A stretch of 64,000 nucleotides of DNA, taken from the NCBI GenBank assembly GCA_032622095.1, contig CP136066.1:112243319-112307318 (forward strand). Reading direction: 5' to 3'. Source of the DNA: Siphonodentalium dalli (lineage: Eukaryota > Mollusca > Scaphopoda > Gadilida > Siphonodentaliidae). The notes below the pieces were generated by a model, which was not told the origin of the DNA, searched no databases, and saw only the letters and a list, made by a program, of their open reading frames with translations. This document shows, piece by piece, positions 58,087 to 64,000 of this stretch; position 1 is the first letter of the stretch, and each line of letters begins with the position of its first letter. The position numbers and the translations under genes are program-made.

Positions 58087-58230
58087 AACAAGACAGTCAA
58101 TGACTGTGGAGACGCTCACCAGACTGTAAAGACTGAGAAGACTGGGACCAGGAAGACCACAAGAAATAGTACTTGTCAAAATCACTTTAAAACAAGTAGT
58201 CCTAAAGAGGGACGTAGCTAGTGGGTCTCC
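58087..58230 (+). repeat. Dispersed repeat, ACAAGACAGTCAATGAC family (copy 4)
   Basis: ACAAGACAGTCAATGACTGT, ACGCTCACCAGACTGTAAAG, CCTAAAGAGGGACGTAGCT. The last phrase resembles the 7258-7400 copy (TCTAAACATGGACATAGCT), so the conserved region extends to about 140 bases. Confidence 0.68.
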
Positions 58231-58489
58231 ATTAAGCAGTAGGGTGTCCACTTTGAAATTTTCAACTGCATGGCCCTGATCACCCCCACCCTACATAGTC
58301 TGCTCCCTCCTAACTGAAGTGAACACACTCCCAATGAAGCAAACACACTCCCAAGTTCGTAAAATTCCTTTGCACATGTTGGAATTTTACAACTGATACC
58401 TCAAGCTATCCTATAAACTGTTGCAAAGTTCCAACCTGACATGCCCCCCCCCCTTTTTTTAATGGTGGACCGCAATCAAACAAATTTTG
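58231..58489. other. No feature recognised; C-run near 58443
   Basis: No gene recognised. Confidence 0.4.
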
Positions 58490-58960
58490 ATCCCAACTCT
58501 CCATAGGTCATATACACCAAATGTCATTTCTTGACTGGTTGAACCCATTTTAACAAATCAGTAACCCAGTCCCTAGTAACACAAAGACCCTCCATACTAG
58601 ATATAAGCTAAATAGGCCTGGTGGGTCTCGAGGAGGAGCCATTTTAAGAATTAAAATAGGGTCGCACCCCTATTTAACCTGGTGACACCATTTGAACAAA
58701 TATGAATACCAGTGACCCAAGGACTATCCATACCAAATATATGCTAAATATGCCAAATGGTTCTTGAGACAATGTTTTAATAATAACTATTAAGGGAAAG
58801 AATTATGTCCATGGCTCTGCCCCTATTTGACCCAGTGATCCAATTCTGAATCAAATCTGAATCCCAGTCACCCATACCAAAAATAAGCTGAATAGCCCTG
58901 ATGGTTCTTGATACGAAGACGTTTTAAAAATTACAATGAATGGATAAGTTATGTCCCTGG
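58490..58960 (+). repeat. Dispersed repeat, GTTATGGCCCTGG / AACAAATCTGAA family (copy 7, diverged)
   Basis: GACCCAGTGATCCAATTCTG, CACCATTTGAACAAATATG, TGATGGTTCTTGATACG. It is truncated by a TTAA-MITE fragment at 58960 and has no GGACGG tail. Confidence 0.65.
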
Positions 58961-59047
58961 CTCCCTATGGGAGGCTCGCATATATAAGAGAATGCACTGT
59001 TACATGATCTTTAATGCTGCACCAGGGGAACTCCCCTCATGAAACGG
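58960..59047. mobile_element. TTAA double-hairpin MITE fragment, GCATTCTC family
   Basis: GGCTCGCATATATAAGAGAA, TGCACTG, ATGATCTTTAATGCTGCACC, then CTCATGAAACGG. This is the right end only, with a damaged terminus. Confidence 0.75.
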
Positions 59048-59575
59048 TATATAAATAATGGCCTAACTGTCAGATTCACACTTGGCTTTGGAATTAGTTT
59101 GTTATCATAAGCAACAGGTCATTTATATACAACTCTCTACCAGGCAGATATCTCTAAGACATCAATCAACAAAGCTTTCACTCCAAGCAGATTTTGTTAA
59201 TGCTGCCATCTCATTAATCACCTTAGCCAGCACACTGTGACTTATATATGCTGTTAAGTAAACATTCTGTCTTCTCAGGAACCCTGCTCATATCTCATTT
59301 AGATCTAAGTGTCTGCTGTTTGCATGTTCTGGATTTTAGACTGTTTAAATCAAATTTGGTGTGGTCAACCTGATGGCTGTTATAATGGTGTTAGTTGTTT
59401 TGTACTAATAAGTTTAAACAAAAAATTAAATATGAGCAAGGAATTAAATCTAAATTAAAATTAAAAAAATTTATTTGAAAAAAATATATACATGTAAAAC
59501 AAAACAAATTTAAATTATGATTTTTTTTGTTTAGTATTTATTTTTTTGGTTAAATTGAGAAAGGTGGTTTTTATT
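59048..59575. other. No gene seen; tail of the CTAGCTGAAACAGG family near 59330-59420
   Basis: AAATTTGGTGTGGTCAACC with a TATAATGGTGTTAGTT stretch is a decayed tail copy; AT-rich filler follows. Confidence 0.5.
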
Positions 59576-60068
59576 TTTAAGGGTTATGTCCCTGGCTCTG
59601 CCTATATATGACCAAGTGACCCCATTTGAACAAATCTGAACCCGAGTCACCCAATGACCCTCCATATCAAATATAAGCTAAATAGGCCCAATAGTTCTTG
59701 AGAAGAAGACGTTTTATGAATTACTATAGAGGGATAGAGTTATGGCCCTGGCTTCGCAACTATTTGACCCAGTGACCTCATTTGAACAAATCTGAATGAG
59801 AGTCACCTAGGAAACATCCACACCAAATATGAACCCATTCGGTCGTATGGTTTCAGAGAAGAAGATGTTTAAAGAATTGTTGACGGACAGATGGACGGAT
59901 GGACGGATGATGGATGGACGACGGACGAGGAGTGATGACTATAGCTCCCCTGGAGACTTCGTCTCAGGTGAGCTAAAAATAGTAACCCGTCTGTAACCAC
60001 CACACACAATTTTAACAAATCTGAACCCCAGTAAACCAAGTACCCTCAATACCAAATATAAGCTTAAT
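59575..60068 (+). repeat. Dispersed repeat, GTTATGGCCCTGG / AACAAATCTGAA family (copy 8), then start of another
   Basis: The full copy ends in GATGGACGACGGACGAGG, AGTGATGACTATAGCTCC and CTCAGGTGAGCTAA at about 59975. A further copy begins (TTAACAAATCTGAACCCCAG) and is broken at 60068 by the hAT-like element. Confidence 0.75.
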
Positions 60069-61111
60069 CAGGGTTTCCACTACTAGGGGCTACGGCAGGC
60101 CGGCCGTCCAGCGGCCCCATTCCCCTCCCCAACCTTGACTTAATATTGGCCACAAAATAGCCACTAACCTAGCTCAGCCCCCTTTTTACACAGTACGAGT
60201 GATCACTGACACTGATGATTAACATATTGCAAGGAATCCTGTCTGAATAAGACATGATCAATTGCGTGGAACACGTGCACAGTTGTCAACACCATCCTGG
60301 GTGACGCTTAGTTGGCGAATGTTTAGTATTTATAATCAGCCTCTCACATTTTAATTTACCATAGATTTCTGTCAGTAAGTCCCAACTTTCTGACCCACTA
60401 TTTGCCTCAAAATGCGCATTATACATTGGTAAGTCATTAGGGGGGGGGCTGAATTCTGAGCTGCAACCATGAACACAGGTGAGTTCTGGCAGTCACTGCG
60501 ACAAACAGTGAAGACCTTTTACCTCAAAACAAGGTCTGTATCAGAAATGTTTAATTCAAAATAAAACAATTAAAATATTAATAGTTATTATCAATGTATT
60601 TATTCCATGTCCAATTAATAAAAAATTATCCATTATACGAATCCAACATGTCATCTCCGTCTGAGGAAATTTAGATTTTCACCAAATTGTTTTGATTCAG
60701 TGGTACTGTGAATACAAAGAAAGCATGCAGAGCACGTGACATGAGCTCTGCTCATGAAACCGTAACACTGGTTACTGCTAGAGTACACTTGACACTGAGT
60801 GTGACAATGTGTCTTTAGTTCCTTTGATGTCGGCTTTTAATATTGCTACTGCTATAAAAGTCATTCTATCTACTGTATATTGTGGTGCTTACATGCTTTT
60901 AGTTCATTAACATAAGGTCAAAGAAAGACGATCTGTTTTAATTTGGTCTATAATTTAGTCTATACCAAGCTTCAATGTTCCTGCTTGTTGTCTCAAGTGC
61001 AAGGAAATGGCTACTTTTCAGTGATAAACATCAAAATTTCTCCTGATAGGGCGCCGGGTATGTGCTTCCCAAAAACGGCCACATTCCCCCCAACACCTAG
61101 CGGAAATTCTG
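60069..61111. mobile_element. hAT-like non-autonomous element, about 1.04 kb, CAGGGTTTCC ends
   Basis: The left end CAGGGTTTCCACTACTAGG is mirrored by CCTAGCGGAAATTCTG. These termini are typical of hAT elements (CAGNGTTTCC). The element splits a dispersed repeat: the left flank ends TATAAGCTTAAT and the right resumes TCCCAATGGTTCTTGAGAAA, as in intact copies. The flanking 8-mers do not match convincingly. No transposase is recognised. The left subterminal region is GC-rich (GGCAGGCCGGCCGTCC). Confidence 0.78.
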
Positions 61112-61392
61112 CATAAAAGTCCCAATGGTTCTTGAGAAAAAGTTGTTTTAAGAATTACTACGGAGGGAAAGAGTTAGGGCCCTGGCTTCGAAACTATTTG
61201 ACTGGGTGACCTCATTTTAAAAAATCTGAATGAGTCACCTGGGGAACATCCACACCAAATTTGAACCAATTTGGTCTTATGGGTCTGGAGAAGATGTTTA
61301 AAGAATTGTTGATGGACAGACGGATGATCAACAAGAAGTGATGACTATACACGGCAGCTCCAACAGAGACTTTGCCTCAGGTGTGCTTAAAA
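61112..61392 (+). repeat. Dispersed repeat, GTTATGGCCCTGG / AACAAATCTGAA family, right part of split copy
   Basis: GGAGGGAAAGAGTTAGGGCC, GAGTCACCTGGGGAACATCC, a short GACGGATGATC tail, GAAGTGATGACTATAC. Confidence 0.72.
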
Positions 61393-63300
61393 CTATAATC
61401 ATGGGAACCTATATATCAGCACTAAACTTGAACTCAACAACTCAAATAGTTTGTCTTATGGAGGGGGTTAACGTTTTTGGAGTGAGTGGCTGATTCTTAA
61501 ACTTATAAAGCTGTCTCTATTAGAAACAGTCTCAATCAACAAAAGATGGTCCACACAAACTATAGAACCATTCATAGGGTAGAAATTAATTCACTGAAAG
61601 GAAGAATTAAAACTGTATTAATCACCTATTATGACCGACGGTCTATTTGAACAAATCCCTATACCAGTAATAGTTTATATGAGTAGAGACTGAAGGCTCC
61701 CGGGAATACATTTGACATTCAATTTCAAAATTAATTATCAAAACCTCTCTGGCTAGAGAGAGCTGTGTGCTTGTTGATACTACACTTGTCAGATTTGACA
61801 TCTGGTATGCTGACCTGTAATATTTTCACTGTAAGAGCAGGTAAGAGATCAAATTCTAGCAGATGGACAGGGTGTATTGTAATGTGACTGTGAAATATAT
61901 TTAAAACAATTGTTTCATAAAAAGGATGCTAGAATGTAAACAAAACAATGTTCAAAACAATTACCAAGGCACAGACGATACACGTGTATGTCATCATCGG
62001 CGACACTTATTCTATGTTGTTGATGATGATAATTAGCGCTTTTATAATCACAGTCAATAACTGATTTGTAGAAAAATTAGTGATTGAGAAATGTTTTTAT
62101 TATTTTTATATAGGAAATACAAACTCAAATTACATTTGTTCCCAACATAATATGGCCCTATGTACAGTTAATAGCATTCACTCACAAATCATATGTAGTA
62201 GTGTTACAGTGTGTGATTGAATGTTTTGTGTTCATAATACATACATATACTAGTATATAATCAGAGTAGAGGTGGCAGCAGTTGGGCTGGATGGTGAGCA
62301 GTCAGGATAGGACAGCTCCATTCTTTCTATGGGATAAACAGGGGCAAAGGCAACAAACTGATATAAAACACTGGAAAGTGGAAATTTACCAGAACAGAAG
62401 GTGGCGGACAAGATCATTTGATTGTTTCGAGCACCTTGGGCGCTTGCATCCCAATTTCCCAAATCCCAAGTGGGTCAGTCATAAGATGCATTGCGGATTG
62501 TACTGTCTTGAGTTACCTCGAGTGGCAAAGTTGTTGTTGTTGTTGCCTATAACTTATTTAATTACATATCTTTAACTCACATATTTTACCCATATTTAAT
62601 TGTCAATGAATTACCAATGCTCAATATTTATTTTCGGACAGTACATAATTATATGTTTTGTAGTTTCTAAATTAATTAATGACACAAACACACACACGCA
62701 AAACTGACAACATATTCATGTGGTCTACATGTTTATATGACAATGACTAGCAAATGTGGTGTACTCATTTCATTGCAATGCATGTGCAGCACTTACCAGT
62801 GCCAAATCTGATTGACATATACATGTATCAAATTAATATCGTTGGTTTGTGAGCTAGTCCACTTATCGCTTTATTTGTGGATCACGATTCAAGCAATTTA
62901 GATTACAGTTGTATTCAACCTATACATCAAGAAAGAAGCAACAACAAAACTGGGACTTGCAATTACTTTCCTTTTGCTCCGATCCAGAAAAACAAAGGTA
63001 AACTGTAAACGTTACATCCAAGGAAGTCGCGAACGACAGTGAGTGTTGGGTGTATCTCGCCACTGACATGAGTATACCCATTTTCACCAAGCACCCAACC
63101 CACCCTCTGTCCCTCAGTTGTGTGTTAATTTTAAATCTGCCAGCTAGCACTGCTTGAAGTGCCTGCATTCGTCCCCATCAGAGGTTACTATCACAGCAGT
63201 TACATGGCACACTAACCGATTGTACACATAATGCAATGTACTAATTGATCTATTTATAACGGAACAATTGAAATTATCATTTGGTGTTTATATATTTTTT
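61393..63300. other. No gene recognised over about 1.9 kb
   Basis: A plus-strand open frame at 62282-62575 has no recognisable domain. No RNA gene or shared repeat is seen. Several ACATGTA words occur. Confidence 0.5.
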
Positions 63301-64000
63301 TTATTTTGTGGTTTTCTCGGGGAGGATTATAATAATGAAAGTGTCAATGACACTGTAGCTCAACTTGGAAAGGAAATAATTTCATGTGTTACAGTCAATG
63401 GAGCGATTAGGAATGCAGAAAGTTGAAATGTCTAAGTGATACTAGATTATCAACATGAAGGGATATATATATAAAAGTAAAATCCAAGATGGTTGCTGGT
63501 GGCTACATGTGTATGTTTTCCAATGAAATTCAAAAACATTTGATAGCTTCCATCTAGTAAGATCAATATCAAGATTAATATGAAGTCTGGAGATGATCGG
63601 ATGAGGGAAGTGGACTCTATAGGGTGTGCCAAATGATTTTGTCATGCAAAGAGTAAAATCCAAGATGGCTGCCAGTGGACACGTTTTAAGGCCGAATGAC
63701 CCCAAAATGACTCGTTCCTATCTACGTCCCAATGTCAACAGTCATGACAAATTTCATGATGATGATCAGACCAAAGGTACGACATGTAGCCCGTGCCAAA
63801 GGATTTAGTCATGCAAAGAGTAAAAATGTTGGTGGCCATGTTTTTGGCCGAATGACCTAAAAATGACTCTTTCACATCTACATGTCAATATTAACATCCA
63901 TGACAAATTTCATGATGATCAGACAAACAGTACGACCTGTAGCCCATGCTAATGGATTGAATTTTGATATCCAAGATGGCCACTGGCAGCCATATTTTTT
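63301..64000 (+). repeat. Repeat array, CAAGATGGCTGCC family, running to the window end
   Basis: CAAGATGGTTGCTGGTGGC, CAAGATGGCTGCCAGTGG and CAAGATGGCCACTGGCAGCC recur with TAGGGTGTGCCAAATGATTT or a variant and ACAAATTTCATGATGAT (twice). Units are about 150-180 bases and are related to 37850-38260 and 49430-49680. Confidence 0.68.

Noticed and set aside
62282-62575. Plus-strand open frame of 97 codons
   Set aside because: No recognisable domain, no splice signals and no upstream context.
1-64000. CRISPR array, operons or bacterial regulatory sites
   Set aside because: The window is clearly eukaryotic; no regularly spaced short repeats with unique spacers were seen.

Overview
The window reads as nuclear DNA of an animal with a repeat-rich genome, most likely a bivalve mollusc (inference). 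The reasons are AT-rich non-coding DNA, the frequent word TACATGTA, interspersed families ending in GGACGGACGG-type tails followed by a block containing AGTGATGACTATAGCTCC, and a dense mixture of short palindromic DNA transposons. There are no bacterial-style operons, ribosome binding sites or compact genes.

Convincing host coding sequence is limited to two long exons, both on the minus strand: exon A at 50277-51761 (495 codons) and exon B at 13343-14419 (359 codons). Both are Ser/Asp/Glu/Asn-rich and look largely disordered. Both begin at a well-placed ATG just downstream of a possible splice acceptor, and both end at a GTAAA-type donor in phase 0. I do not recognise either protein. They may belong to one gene spanning more than 38 kb, to alternative first coding exons of one gene, or to two genes. 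Direct A-to-B splicing at the most obvious sites would create an immediate stop.

The rest is mainly intronic or intergenic sequence filled with transposable elements. (1) Decayed piggyBac-like transposases lie at 1-1836 (minus, interrupted by a TA-flanked MITE) and inside a TTAA-bounded element at 38266-39489. (2) Several TTAA-bounded hairpin MITE families fit piggyBac mobilisation. (3) Six copies of a TA-flanked MITE start with CAGTAATGCCC (pogo/Tc1-mariner-like). (4) A double-hairpin hAT-like family has TIR CAAGCCTGA; one copy has a perfect 8-bp target duplication. (5) A 2.45-kb element at 25744-28194 has terminal inverted repeats over 500 bp, ends CACTGTC and a 5-bp target duplication GTATT supported by a related unoccupied repeat; these are Transib/RAG-like hallmarks. 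(6) A nested palindrome of about 1.5 kb lies at 9003-10490. (7) There is a second hAT-like insertion at 60069-61111, plus SINE-like heads and tandem arrays.

Region by region: 1-6 kb holds a piggyBac relic, MITEs and a tandem array of about 0.7-kb units. 7-13 kb holds nested repeats and the large palindrome. 13.3-14.4 kb is exon B. 16-25 kb is mixed MITEs. 25.7-28.2 kb is the Transib-like element. 28-32 kb is short tandem and dispersed repeats. 34-40 kb is the TTAA element cluster. 41-49 kb is hAT-like and TTAA elements. 50.2-51.8 kb is exon A. 52-61 kb is mainly the tail-bearing dispersed repeat with nested insertions. 61-64 kb is sparse, with further repeats at the end.

The likeliest undescribed items are the Transib/RAG-like non-autonomous element, the double-hairpin MITE families, and the unassigned exon A/exon B gene or genes. 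All family assignments were made by eye and no database search was possible.
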